DNA of 42,325 nt from an uncultured Massilimicrobiota sp. (lineage in GTDB: Bacteria > Bacillota_I > Bacilli_A > Erysipelotrichales > Coprobacillaceae). This document shows, piece by piece, positions 26,047 to 33,700 of this stretch (positions within the stretch are counted from its first letter, which is position 1; every line of letters begins with the position of its first letter). A model generated the notes under the pieces. It was not told the origin of the DNA, ran no database searches, and saw nothing but the letters and a program-made list of their open reading frames with translations. A program made the position numbers and the translations under genes. The DNA lies in the NCBI GenBank assembly GCA_944326805.1, contig CALVFK010000002.1, positions 1 to 42,325 on the forward strand, written 5' to 3'.

Positions 26047-26052
26047 TATAAT
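26047..26052 (+). promoter_or_regulatory. -10 element of the PTS IIB gene
   Basis: TATAAT at 26047-26052 lies 30 bases before the ATG. The -35 region (TTAGAT, 18 bases upstream) is weak. Confidence 0.5.
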
Positions 26053-26082
26053 AAAGATATCAAGTAAAGTGAGGGGATATTC

Positions 26083-26394
26083 ATGATACATATGGTCTTA
26101 TGTTGTGCGGCAGCCATGTCTACAAGTTTATTAGTTGAAAAAATCAAAAGAGAAGCGGATCAACAAGGAATATCTATTGATATAAGAGCTTTGGGAGTCC
26201 ATGATATATGTCATCAGGCAAAAGATGCTCATATTATTTTATTAGCTCCACAAGTGAAATATATGAGAAAACAAATTCAGAAATCTTTACCCAATATTCC
26301 TATCATGGATATATCTATGCGTGATTATGGAACAATGAATGGTCGAAATGTCTTTCAAGAAGCTTTACAAATTTTACAATATCAACAACTATAA
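26083..26394 (+). CDS. Orphan PTS system IIB component, lactose/cellobiose family
   Basis: 103 residues. The N-terminal MVLCCAAAMSTSLLVEKI carries the phosphorylated Cys (position 7 or 8) of the IIB-Lac/Cel family, followed by the DIRALGVHDI and LLAPQVKYM blocks. The protein relays phosphate from IIA to the sugar bound by IIC. No IIA or IIC gene is nearby, so it must partner with subunits encoded elsewhere or serve a regulatory role. The ribosome site is GAGGGG. Confidence 0.88.
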   Translation: MIHMVLCCAAAMSTSLLVEKIKREADQQGISIDIRALGVHDICHQAKDAHIILLAPQVKYMRKQIQKSLPNIPIMDISMRDYGTMNGRNVFQEALQILQYQQL

Positions 26395-26424
26395 GTAAAT
26401 CACCAATTTATTTATAGTTTTTTT
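26387..26424 (+). terminator. AT-rich terminator after the IIB gene
   Basis: AACTATAA (26387-26394) pairs with TTATAGTT (26412-26419) and is followed by a T-tract. It includes the stop codon. Confidence 0.65.
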
Positions 26425-26466
26425 ATTCAATCAATCGCATACATAAAAAGAAAATCTTTATCACTA

Positions 26467-26495
26467 CAAAAAAAGATGATGTTTTCACACCATCT
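26467..26495 (-). terminator. Terminator at the end of greA
   Basis: On the minus strand AGATG..TGT pairs with ACA..CATCT around a GAAA loop, followed by T7. The greA stop codon overlaps the 5' arm. Confidence 0.85.
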
Positions 26496-26979
26496 ATGCA
26501 AGATATTCAATCTTTAAAATTTTTACTTCGTATGGTTCAGCAACACCGACTGAAACAATTTCATTCACACCATGATCAAGAATAGCTTTAGCTAATGGAG
26601 ATTCATTTGAAATTTTACCATTTAATGGATCTGTTTCAAATGTCCCAACAATTGTAAAAGTTTCTTCTTGAGCATCAGCTTCTGATAAATCTAAAATTGT
26701 GACAGTTGCTCCCGGTTTCGCTACTGTACTATCCAATTGTGATTCATCAATAATTTTCACATGTAAAAGCATTTGATCAATTTCTTTGATTCTTGCTTCA
26801 ATATGTGCTTGTTTATCTCTAGCTGCATCATAATCGGCATTTTCTGACAAGTCACCTTGAGAACGTGCTAATTGCAACTCTTCAATAACTTTTGGTCTTT
26901 CAACATTAATTAAATGTTCTTTTTCTTGTTTTAGTTTTTCAACACCACTTTGCGTTAATAACACTGCATCATGATCCAT
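26494..26979 (-). CDS. greA: Transcription elongation factor GreA
   Basis: 161 residues. The N-terminal coiled coil (~15-80) has acidic tip DLSENADYDAA, whose Asp and Glu stimulate transcript cleavage in backtracked RNA polymerase. The C-terminal FKBP-like domain ends with EYLA. It is the last gene of the alaS...greA block. The 73-base gap after udk contains TATAGT boxes, so greA may have its own promoter. The ribosome site is GCGAGGTGG. Confidence 0.96.
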   Translation of the reverse strand: MDHDAVLLTQSGVEKLKQEKEHLINVERPKVIEELQLARSQGDLSENADYDAARDKQAHIEARIKEIDQMLLHVKIIDESQLDSTVAKPGATVTILDLSEADAQEETFTIVGTFETDPLNGKISNESPLAKAILDHGVNEIVSVGVAEPYEVKILKIEYLA

Positions 26980-27052
26980 AATTATCCACCTCGCAGACTA
27001 TACTATAACATAAATATATGAAAAATACTAGCATTTCTCTTTTAAATTTTCT

Positions 27053-27679
27053 TTAATCATCAACGATACTTTTGATTTTTGTTGTTAATAAATCTACTGC
27101 CACTAAATTACTTCCACCTTCTGGAATAATGATATGTGCATATTTTTTAGATGGCTCAATAAATTGTTCATGCATTGGTCTAACAGTTGTCAGATATTGA
27201 TCACAAACAGATTGAAGACTTCTTCCTCTTTCTTCAATATCTCTTTTTAAACGTCTGATAAAACGTATATCACTATCCGTATCAACATAGACAAGTATAT
27301 CACACAACTCTCTGATAGAAGGTTCTGCTAAAACGAAAATACCTTCTAAAATAATCACATCTCTTTTTTCAATGACTTCAGTCACGGAACTGCGTGTATG
27401 TAAAGTATAATCGTATGTTGGTTTTTCTATACGTTCTTTCTTCTTTAATTTCTTTAAATGCTCTACCAGCAAATCTGTATCAAATGCAAAAGGATGATCA
27501 TAATTTGTCTTGGCACGTTCTTCAAAACTTAAATGACTTTGATCTTTATAATAGTCATCTTGTTTTAAGATTTTCACTTTATGATGTCCTTTGAAATAAT
27601 CATATAACTGTTTCGCTATTGATGTTTTTCCAGAGGCACTTCCCCCTGCTATACCAATAATAACCGCTTGGTTTTTCAT
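27053..27679 (-). CDS. udk: Uridine kinase
   Basis: 208 residues. The P-loop [12 protein letters not shown] (9-20) is followed by [23 protein letters not shown]-type sequence, typical of uridine/cytidine kinases of pyrimidine salvage. ATG 27679 forms TGATG with the trhP2 stop, so translation is coupled; a GTG one codon earlier is less likely. In Bacillus udk sits in the same place between yrrO and greA. Confidence 0.95.
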   Translation of the reverse strand: MKNQAVIIGIAGGSASGKTSIAKQLYDYFKGHHKVKILKQDDYYKDQSHLSFEERAKTNYDHPFAFDTDLLVEHLKKLKKKERIEKPTYDYTLHTRSSVTEVIEKRDVIILEGIFVLAEPSIRELCDILVYVDTDSDIRFIRRLKRDIEERGRSLQSVCDQYLTTVRPMHEQFIEPSKKYAHIIIPEGGSNLVAVDLLTTKIKSIVDD

Positions 27680-28926
27680 CACTTTCTCACCTTTCTTCCC
27701 ATATCATTTGCTAATACACGATGAGGTATTTCAACATAGAGTATTTCCATTGGATGATTCGCTTTCGTTACTTCTTCCATATCTTCATTATAAAGTTTTT
27801 CAACTGTAAAGAAAAGGTTATCATGATGTGGAGAGAAAACTTCAATCTGATCACCAATTTCAAAATAATTTCTTTGTTCTATTTTTGCTAAATGATTTTG
27901 ATGATTATAATCCACAATACGCATCACAAATTCCTGTGTAGGATGTTCATCACGCATATTAAATAATTGTTCATCAACACCTGGATGATCGAAATAAAAT
28001 CCATGACATAAAGCACGATTGGCTGCTTTCTGTAATTCTTTTTCATAGAAATCATCTTGATGAAAATGATCAGGATCTTCACAATAAGCATCAATCAATT
28101 TACGATATGTTGATACAATTGTCGCAATATAATGAACCGATTTCATACGTCCTTCAATTTTAAATGAGTCAACACCTAATTCAATCAATTCACCAATATG
28201 ATGAACAAGACTCATATCTTTACTTGACATACTAAAAGGCATATCCTCTTCCTTATTGACAAGAACACCATCCTGATATAAATCATAATACCAGCGACAA
28301 GATTGTGAACACCCTCCACGGTTGGCATCACGACGGCTTAAATAATTAGAAAGCATACATCTACCAGAGTAATGGATACACATCGCACCATGAATAAAAT
28401 ATTCTATATCCACATCCACTTTATCTATCATTGCTTTTAAATCTTCATAAGTGACTTCTCGTCCTAAAACAACTCGATCCATTCCCATCTTTTGATAAAA
28501 AGCAATGGCTTGACTATTTAAAGTAGAAAGCTGCGTAGACACATGAACTTCCAGATTTAAATGCATATCTTTCGCTATTTTCATAATATAAGGATCGGCA
28601 ACAATAATGGCTGTGACACCTATATCATCTAATTGCTTTAAATAGTCTTTTAATCCCTCAAGATTATCCTGATGCAAGATAATATTACATGTAACATGAA
28701 TATGAGCACCATATTTTTTCGCAAATTCAACCCCTTCACGAATATCTTCCAAAGTAAAATTAGAAGCCTGTGAACGTAATGAAAATTCTTTTCCACCTAC
28801 AAAAACAGCATTAGCACCATACATAATTGCCACTTTTAACTTTTCAAGGTTACCAGCCGGAGCTAATAATTCTGGTTTTTTTATAATTTTTCTTTTCCCA
28901 TCAATGATTTGACTGATTTTTCTCAT
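27679..28926 (-). CDS. trhP2: tRNA uridine-34 hydroxylation protein TrhP2 (U32 peptidase family, YrrO)
   Basis: 415 residues of the U32 family. [28 protein letters not shown] opens the barrel, and the cysteine cluster [21 protein letters not shown] is conserved. In Bacillus, YrrN and YrrO together are needed for 5-hydroxyuridine at tRNA position 34 using prephenate. Here the order trmR-trhP1-trhP2 is identical, which supports the same pathway. The start overlaps trhP1 by 26 bases. No proteolytic activity is implied by the family name. Confidence 0.9.
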   Translation of the reverse strand: MRKISQIIDGKRKIIKKPELLAPAGNLEKLKVAIMYGANAVFVGGKEFSLRSQASNFTLEDIREGVEFAKKYGAHIHVTCNIILHQDNLEGLKDYLKQLDDIGVTAIIVADPYIMKIAKDMHLNLEVHVSTQLSTLNSQAIAFYQKMGMDRVVLGREVTYEDLKAMIDKVDVDIEYFIHGAMCIHYSGRCMLSNYLSRRDANRGGCSQSCRWYYDLYQDGVLVNKEEDMPFSMSSKDMSLVHHIGELIELGVDSFKIEGRMKSVHYIATIVSTYRKLIDAYCEDPDHFHQDDFYEKELQKAANRALCHGFYFDHPGVDEQLFNMRDEHPTQEFVMRIVDYNHQNHLAKIEQRNYFEIGDQIEVFSPHHDNLFFTVEKLYNEDMEEVTKANHPMEILYVEIPHRVLANDMGRKVRK

Positions 28927-29833
28927 TATCCATCTTCCTTACATCTTCTAATTTATAAACTGTCTGATCAAATAGAAAACCACGATCTAATGGTGTATTT
29001 AATTGATATAATAAACGCATATATGCTTTCACATCTCGATCATATGTCTGATTTTCAAAACTCTTTAAAGCATCACTATAAAGAGAAGCAATTTCTACAG
29101 CTTCTTCTTCACTCATCATTAATGTTTCAATATATAAATAATCAAAATGATGAATCTGATTTAATAAATCTAGCATATATAAACGTGTCAAAGAAAAAAT
29201 ATGTGTTCCTTTTTGATCTTCATAAATATGAAAAGCATAATCAGAATTTCGCGCTTGAATCGTTAAACGTGTTTGGCTTTCTTTATCAAAATCAAGTCCT
29301 GAAGCTTTTTGATAATTACTTAATAATGCTCTTTTACTTGCAGCAATATATTCTACCCCATGAACCTGCAACATTAAAGGCATATTAACTTGTTGCTGAA
29401 TTAATAACTGTTCTTCTAATGGAATAACACGGGCGATTTGAGCACTGGTTACACCTTGTTCTTTTAAAACATTTAATGTCATCGCATTGGTATTTAATGT
29501 TTCAGGTGCATACATCATATCAAATGAATACTGTTTATCTTTCACAATTTGTAAAATACCAAAATCCTCAAAAACAATACCATATATAGAGAGTCTGGCT
29601 AATTCATCTATATAGCTTTCTAATCCTTCTATATCATGTTCATCATATAAAGCATTAAGTGCAACATAAAAATGACATTGAGGGTATTCTTGACAAATTG
29701 TTTTGATATCCTCTAATGAATAATAATAAGGAGCATAAAAAGAATATTTACACCCAAGTATAAATGTATCAATTCCCATAGAAACATAATCATATAATCT
29801 TTGTTTAGAGTTCAGTGATATTATTAACTTCAT
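28901..29833 (-). CDS. trhP1: tRNA uridine-34 hydroxylation protein TrhP1 (U32 family, YrrN)
   Basis: 310 residues of the U32 family, shorter than its neighbour. MKLIISLNSKQRLYDYVSMGIDTFILG is the barrel start; NALYDEHDIEGLESYIDEL and the MYAPETLNTNAMTLN region follow. It lacks the dense cysteine cluster of TrhP2, as YrrN does. The ATG at 29833 shares a base with the trmR stop (TAATG), with AAAGGGG upstream. It is expected to act with TrhP2 in making ho5U34. Confidence 0.87.
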   Translation of the reverse strand: MKLIISLNSKQRLYDYVSMGIDTFILGCKYSFYAPYYYSLEDIKTICQEYPQCHFYVALNALYDEHDIEGLESYIDELARLSIYGIVFEDFGILQIVKDKQYSFDMMYAPETLNTNAMTLNVLKEQGVTSAQIARVIPLEEQLLIQQQVNMPLMLQVHGVEYIAASKRALLSNYQKASGLDFDKESQTRLTIQARNSDYAFHIYEDQKGTHIFSLTRLYMLDLLNQIHHFDYLYIETLMMSEEEAVEIASLYSDALKSFENQTYDRDVKAYMRLLYQLNTPLDRGFLFDQTVYKLEDVRKMDNEKNQSNH

Positions 29834-30429
29834 TATTGCCCCTTTCTTTGAATAACACATATGCCATCTCCAACAGCATAGTATTCAACATTATAATCTT
29901 CATGTTGGAAAATCCAATCTTTAAATCGTTTGATTTTTTTAACTAGTTGTTTTGTATTTCTGTTTTTAATATGGTCAATATCAAAAACCATACCATGAAA
30001 ATCTAAATTATCAACAATAATCATGCCATCCTCTTTAACAAATGGTACATATTTTTCAAAAAACTTTTGATATTGTGCTTTAGCTGCATCAATAAATAAA
30101 CAATCATAAGGTGCATGTTGTAATAATTGTGTATCAAAAGTTAAAGCATCATGATGATGAATCGTAATCCTTTGTACAAGATGATGTTCCTGAATATGAT
30201 AAACAGCTTCTAAATAACGATCATTATCCAATTCAATTGTTTCTACTTTTAAACCTTCTACATGTGTAACCATCATCATAGCAGAATAACCAATGGCTGA
30301 ACCAATTTCTAAACATGATGAAGCAGATTTTTTATTTAACTGTTCAATCAAAAAATCGATGCCTTCTTTTTGCATAACAGGAATATGACGTCTTAAAGCA
30401 TCCTGTTCTAATTCTTCTAATGACAACAT
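29833..30429 (-). CDS. trmR: tRNA 5-hydroxyuridine methyltransferase TrmR (YrrM)
   Basis: 198 residues of the class I SAM-dependent O-methyltransferase family. The SAM loop is CLEIGSAIGYSAMMM, and DCLFIDAAKAQYQKFFEKY and IIVDNLDFHG carry the metal-site acids. In Bacillus TrmR converts ho5U34 to mo5U34 on tRNAs. Its place directly before trhP1-trhP2, which make the substrate, supports this role. It follows mltG by one base. Confidence 0.9.
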   Translation of the reverse strand: MLSLEELEQDALRRHIPVMQKEGIDFLIEQLNKKSASSCLEIGSAIGYSAMMMVTHVEGLKVETIELDNDRYLEAVYHIQEHHLVQRITIHHHDALTFDTQLLQHAPYDCLFIDAAKAQYQKFFEKYVPFVKEDGMIIVDNLDFHGMVFDIDHIKNRNTKQLVKKIKRFKDWIFQHEDYNVEYYAVGDGICVIQRKGQ

Positions 30430-30430
30430 A

Positions 30431-31471
30431 TTAATACCATTTATTCTCCTTTACAGCTTGTTTGTGTTCCTCATATGTTCGACTATAAATAACAGTCCCA
30501 TCTTCTTTCGCAAAGAAATAGAGATAATCATGATGTTTATAATGAACACATGAATCTAAAGTTACTTTAGAAATGGTACTGATTGGTCCAACAGGTAATC
30601 CTGTATACTTATATGTATTATAACGTGAATCAATTTGTGTATGTGCAACACTGACATCAACACCTGTTCTTTGCCATGCATAATTAACAGTAATATCGCT
30701 TTGTAATAACATATCCTGATTCAAACGATTCATAAAGACACCTGCAATCATTGGACGATCATCATCAAATAATGACTCTCTTTCAACAACAGATGCAAAC
30801 GTTAAAAACTGGTGTGGTGTCCATCCTAATTTTTCAATATCGTCACTATAGACAGATAATTGTTCATTCATCATATCTAATGCTAATTTTGTCATACTTT
30901 TTAAATCCGGTTCTTCTTCTGTAATATAATAAGTTTCTGGATATAAATATCCTTCTAAAGGATAAAGAATATCTGAATCTAAAATACTATCATCTATAAA
31001 CCAATATTCATCTATCAATGATTGTAAATATTGCTGATCATCCCATTGCTTGATGACCTCTTCTGATGAAATATCTAGAATATCTGCAAAAGATTGAGCA
31101 ACTTCAGGAATAGTCGTCCCTTCTTTAATTGTCAGTTTTGATAAAACAATATGATTAACATCTGGATTTTCTATTAATGAAAAAATATCAGCCAATGACA
31201 TATTTTTATTTAATATATACGTATTCGCCTGTAAATGATCATAGCGATTCAATTTCAAAAAAATCTCTCCACATAATTTATTCTTTACAAGTCCTGCCTC
31301 ATCCAAAGTATCAAGAATTGAAGAAGAAGTTGAACCTTGTTCAACTGTCACAATAACATCCTCATCTTTTGATGACACTGAAGAAATTCCTACATTATAA
31401 AAAATAACACATCCCAGGATGAAAACAACAACAAAACCTGCAATAATTCCTATTAATTTTTTATTCTTCAT
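30431..31471 (-). CDS. mltG: Endolytic murein transglycosylase MltG
   Basis: 346 residues. One N-terminal membrane helix (~7-28) is followed by a LysM-like region and the YceG catalytic domain. Glu230 in FASVVERES is the expected catalytic residue; GVFMNRLNQDMLLQSDITVNYA and YNTYKYTGLPVGPIS are conserved blocks. MltG cuts nascent glycan strands at the membrane, setting their length. It has its own promoter and begins the downstream half of the alaS...greA block. Confidence 0.94.
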   Translation of the reverse strand: MKNKKLIGIIAGFVVVFILGCVIFYNVGISSVSSKDEDVIVTVEQGSTSSSILDTLDEAGLVKNKLCGEIFLKLNRYDHLQANTYILNKNMSLADIFSLIENPDVNHIVLSKLTIKEGTTIPEVAQSFADILDISSEEVIKQWDDQQYLQSLIDEYWFIDDSILDSDILYPLEGYLYPETYYITEEEPDLKSMTKLALDMMNEQLSVYSDDIEKLGWTPHQFLTFASVVERESLFDDDRPMIAGVFMNRLNQDMLLQSDITVNYAWQRTGVDVSVAHTQIDSRYNTYKYTGLPVGPISTISKVTLDSCVHYKHHDYLYFFAKEDGTVIYSRTYEEHKQAVKENKWY

Positions 31472-31494
31472 AAACCATCCTCCATCATTTACTT

Positions 31495-31523
31495 ATTATA
31501 GGTTATTTTGCAGGAATTATCAA
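31495..31523 (-). promoter_or_regulatory. Promoter of mltG-trmR-trhP1-trhP2-udk
   Basis: On the minus strand TTGATA (31518-31523) and TATAAT (31495-31500) are exactly 17 bases apart. They lie between the lactonase terminator and mltG. Confidence 0.75.
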
Positions 31524-31550
31524 CTTTCACTCATTTTTTATCAATTCCAA

Positions 31551-31574
31551 CAAAAAAGAGCATTTCTGCTCTTA
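31551..31574 (-). terminator. Terminator after the lactonase-like gene
   Basis: AAGAGCA and TGCTCTT form a 7-bp stem with a GAAA loop on the minus strand and a T-tract. The gene's stop codon overlaps the 5' arm. Confidence 0.85.
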
Positions 31575-32645
31575 TAATCCTCTTCCTTCAATCAAACAAA
31601 CTGGTTCTCCAACCATATAACTAAAATGCGTTTCAAAAAGAACACCTTTAGATTCTCCACGTTTTAATTCAAAGGATTCAATTGTTCCACCTTTTTGTGA
31701 AGCAACCACAACATATTTATCATTAACAATAATCATTTGTACTGGTCTTTCATCTGTATCTGTATTATCAACTTCATATAACATCCCTGTTGTTGTATCA
31801 ACTTCAAAAGTTGTAATAGAATCATGACCACTATTAGAAACAAAAAGATAATCTCCTTTTTCATTCATCAAAATGTCACTTGCGATATTTTGACCAATAT
31901 ACTCATTCGTTGGATAAGTCATTACTTTTTGTATAAAAGTCATCTGTCCATCTTGATAACGATACACAAATACCTGACTAGATAATTCATTTAAAACATA
32001 AGCATATTGTCCATCTGAAGAGAAAATGATTTTCTTAGGACCAGAACCTGGCTCAACTTTTATTGTCAACTCATCATTACGATAAAGTCTTCCTTTTTCA
32101 CCAATATCATAAAAAACAATTTCATCAGTTCCTAAGTCACAAACAACCATTCTATGATCTGGAGTCATACTAATAAAACATGGATGAGCTTCTGTTTGAC
32201 GCTTTGGATCAATACTGCTACCTGTATGTTTTATTGTTTGCACAACTCTGACAAGTTTCTGTTTTAAAATAGCAATGACAACAACTTCACTATTATAGTA
32301 ATCCACAGCATAAGCAAATGTACGGTCTTCGTTAATATAACTATTGACATATGTTTTTCCATGATCTATTGATTTAGCAGCCAAACCAAACTGTAGATCC
32401 ATGGATGCATATTGCCATAATCCACCATCTGTTGGTCTTCCTGTACTATTTTTATAACACACATAAATAAAACGTTCACGCTTAGAAACAGCAATAGGAT
32501 TTGCTAATGATTTATAAAACTTCTTTTTTATAAATTCTCCATTTTCAACATCCAAATGAAAAACATATATTCCCCTTGTTAAATCATTTCCATAACTTCC
32601 TACAAATATTGGTTTGACTTTTCTTTTTTTAAAAAACAATCCCAT
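31572..32645 (-). CDS. Lactonase family (YkgB/Pgl-like) beta-propeller protein
   Basis: 357 residues. Repeated propeller blades are visible, including ANPIAVSKRERFIYVCYK, AHPCFISMTPDHRMVVCDLG, GSGPKKIIFSSDGQYAYVLNEL and ILMNEKGDYLFVSNSGHDS. These match the PF10282 lactonase family, which includes 6-phosphogluconolactonase; the substrate here is not known. ATG 32645 follows AAGGAGG; a longer in-frame start is unsupported. It lies within an otherwise conserved operon but is bounded by terminators on both sides. Confidence 0.82.
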   Translation of the reverse strand: MGLFFKKRKVKPIFVGSYGNDLTRGIYVFHLDVENGEFIKKKFYKSLANPIAVSKRERFIYVCYKNSTGRPTDGGLWQYASMDLQFGLAAKSIDHGKTYVNSYINEDRTFAYAVDYYNSEVVVIAILKQKLVRVVQTIKHTGSSIDPKRQTEAHPCFISMTPDHRMVVCDLGTDEIVFYDIGEKGRLYRNDELTIKVEPGSGPKKIIFSSDGQYAYVLNELSSQVFVYRYQDGQMTFIQKVMTYPTNEYIGQNIASDILMNEKGDYLFVSNSGHDSITTFEVDTTTGMLYEVDNTDTDERPVQMIIVNDKYVVVASQKGGTIESFELKRGESKGVLFETHFSYMVGEPVCLIEGRGL

Positions 32646-32655
32646 ATTTTCCTCC

Positions 32656-32686
32656 TTAATAAAGAAGGGTAACATCAGTTACCCTG
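32656..32686 (-). terminator. Terminator after the DUF1292 gene
   Basis: AGGGTAAC and GTTACCCT form an 8-bp stem with a TGAT loop on the minus strand. The following tract is T-rich but interrupted. Confidence 0.7.
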
Positions 32687-32703
32687 TGATACCAATCAAT
32701 GCT

Positions 32704-32955
32704 TTATTCTTCTTCATCTTCTGCCATAAAACTATTAAAAACTTCTTCAATCATATCCCATTCATCAGGTGTTTCAATAGGATATAAATTTCCTTCATCA
32801 TCATAGATAGATGAATAAACCTGTGCATTTTCATCATCAGCATCATAATATAAAACATATTTCTTTCCAGTCTCTTCACTATCAAAAGTGAAAAGGACAT
32901 CAAATTCTAATTCATTACCGTCATCATCAATGACCTGTATTTTATTAACGTCCAT
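32704..32955 (-). CDS. DUF1292 family protein (YrzB-like)
   Basis: 83 residues and highly acidic. VIDDDGNELEFDVLFTFD ... KKYVLYYDADDE ... EEVFNSF is the DUF1292 pattern. Function is unknown, but its position after ireB and ruvX is conserved in Bacillota. It begins two bases after the ruvX stop, so co-translation is likely. Confidence 0.92.
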   Translation of the reverse strand: MDVNKIQVIDDDGNELEFDVLFTFDSEETGKKYVLYYDADDENAQVYSSIYDDEGNLYPIETPDEWDMIEEVFNSFMAEDEEE

Positions 32956-32957
32956 GA

Positions 32958-33380
32958 TTATCTCCTTTGACCATCTAAATAACCTTGTAAAATTTGTACA
33001 GCTGCCATCTTATCAATCACTTTCTTTCTTTTTTTACGAGAAACATCTGCAAAAATCAGTTGATTTTGTGCCATCACCGTTGTTAATCTTTCATCAATCA
33101 AAACAACTTCAACATCCATCATCTTTTCTAATCTTTCTTTAAAAGCCATAGAAATTTGTGCTCTTTCTCCTAAATCACCATTCATATGTTTAGGTAGACC
33201 AAGAACAATTGTATGAATATGATGTTCTTCGACAATTTTTTGAATATGTCTGGCAGCACTCTTATAATTATTTTCTTCAAATCGATATGTTTCCACACCA
33301 TGAGCAATCATACCCAAAGCATCACTCATCGCAATCCCACAAGTTCTTGAACCTAAATCTAAACCTAATATTTTTTCCAC
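32958..33380 (-). CDS. ruvX: Holliday junction resolvase-like protein RuvX/YqgF
   Basis: 140 residues of the RNase H-like fold. GLDLGSRTCGIAMSD is the first catalytic strand, VLGLPKHMNG and LIDERLTT follow, and the C-terminal DKMAAVQILQGYL bears the last acid. YqgF-family proteins are implicated in 16S rRNA processing as well as junction resolution; which applies here is unknown. It overlaps ireB by one base. Confidence 0.95.
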   Translation of the reverse strand: MEKILGLDLGSRTCGIAMSDALGMIAHGVETYRFEENNYKSAARHIQKIVEEHHIHTIVLGLPKHMNGDLGERAQISMAFKERLEKMMDVEVVLIDERLTTVMAQNQLIFADVSRKKRKKVIDKMAAVQILQGYLDGQRR

Positions 33381-33637
33381 TATTTAGACTCCAGATAGAA
33401 CTTCACAAGTTCTTCAATAATCTCATCACGATCAATCTGTTGAATAATTGAACGTGCTCCTTTATGGCTTGAGATATAAGCAGGATCGTTAGAAATCAAA
33501 TAACCAGCAATTTGATGAACTGCATTATATCCTCTTTCATCTAAAGCATTAGCAACTGTCATTAAATGAGAATGGATAACTTCTCTTTTAATTTCTTCTG
33601 AATTAAATAGACGTGTTTGAGTAAAATCTTTTCCCAT
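33380..33637 (-). CDS. ireB: IreB family regulatory phosphoprotein (UPF0297)
   Basis: 85 residues. NALDERGYNAVHQIAGYLISNDPAYISSHKGARSIIQQIDRDEIIEELVKFYL (given in short blocks elsewhere) follows the UPF0297/IreB family; the diagnostic parts are DPAYISSHKGAR and RDEIIEELV. In Enterococcus, IreB is phosphorylated on N-terminal threonines by the PASTA kinase IreK. Here TQTRLF near the start offers two threonines. It follows alaS by 63 bases. Confidence 0.93.
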   Translation of the reverse strand: MGKDFTQTRLFNSEEIKREVIHSHLMTVANALDERGYNAVHQIAGYLISNDPAYISSHKGARSIIQQIDRDEIIEELVKFYLESK

Positions 33638-33700
33638 TTGTACTACCTCCCATCTATATAATCTATATTACACTAAATAATTGCAAATTGCTAGTAAAAC

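Noticed and set aside
28909-29388. A 159-codon plus-strand frame opposite trhP1
   Set aside because: It is antisense to a clearly conserved gene and has no similarity or ribosome site.
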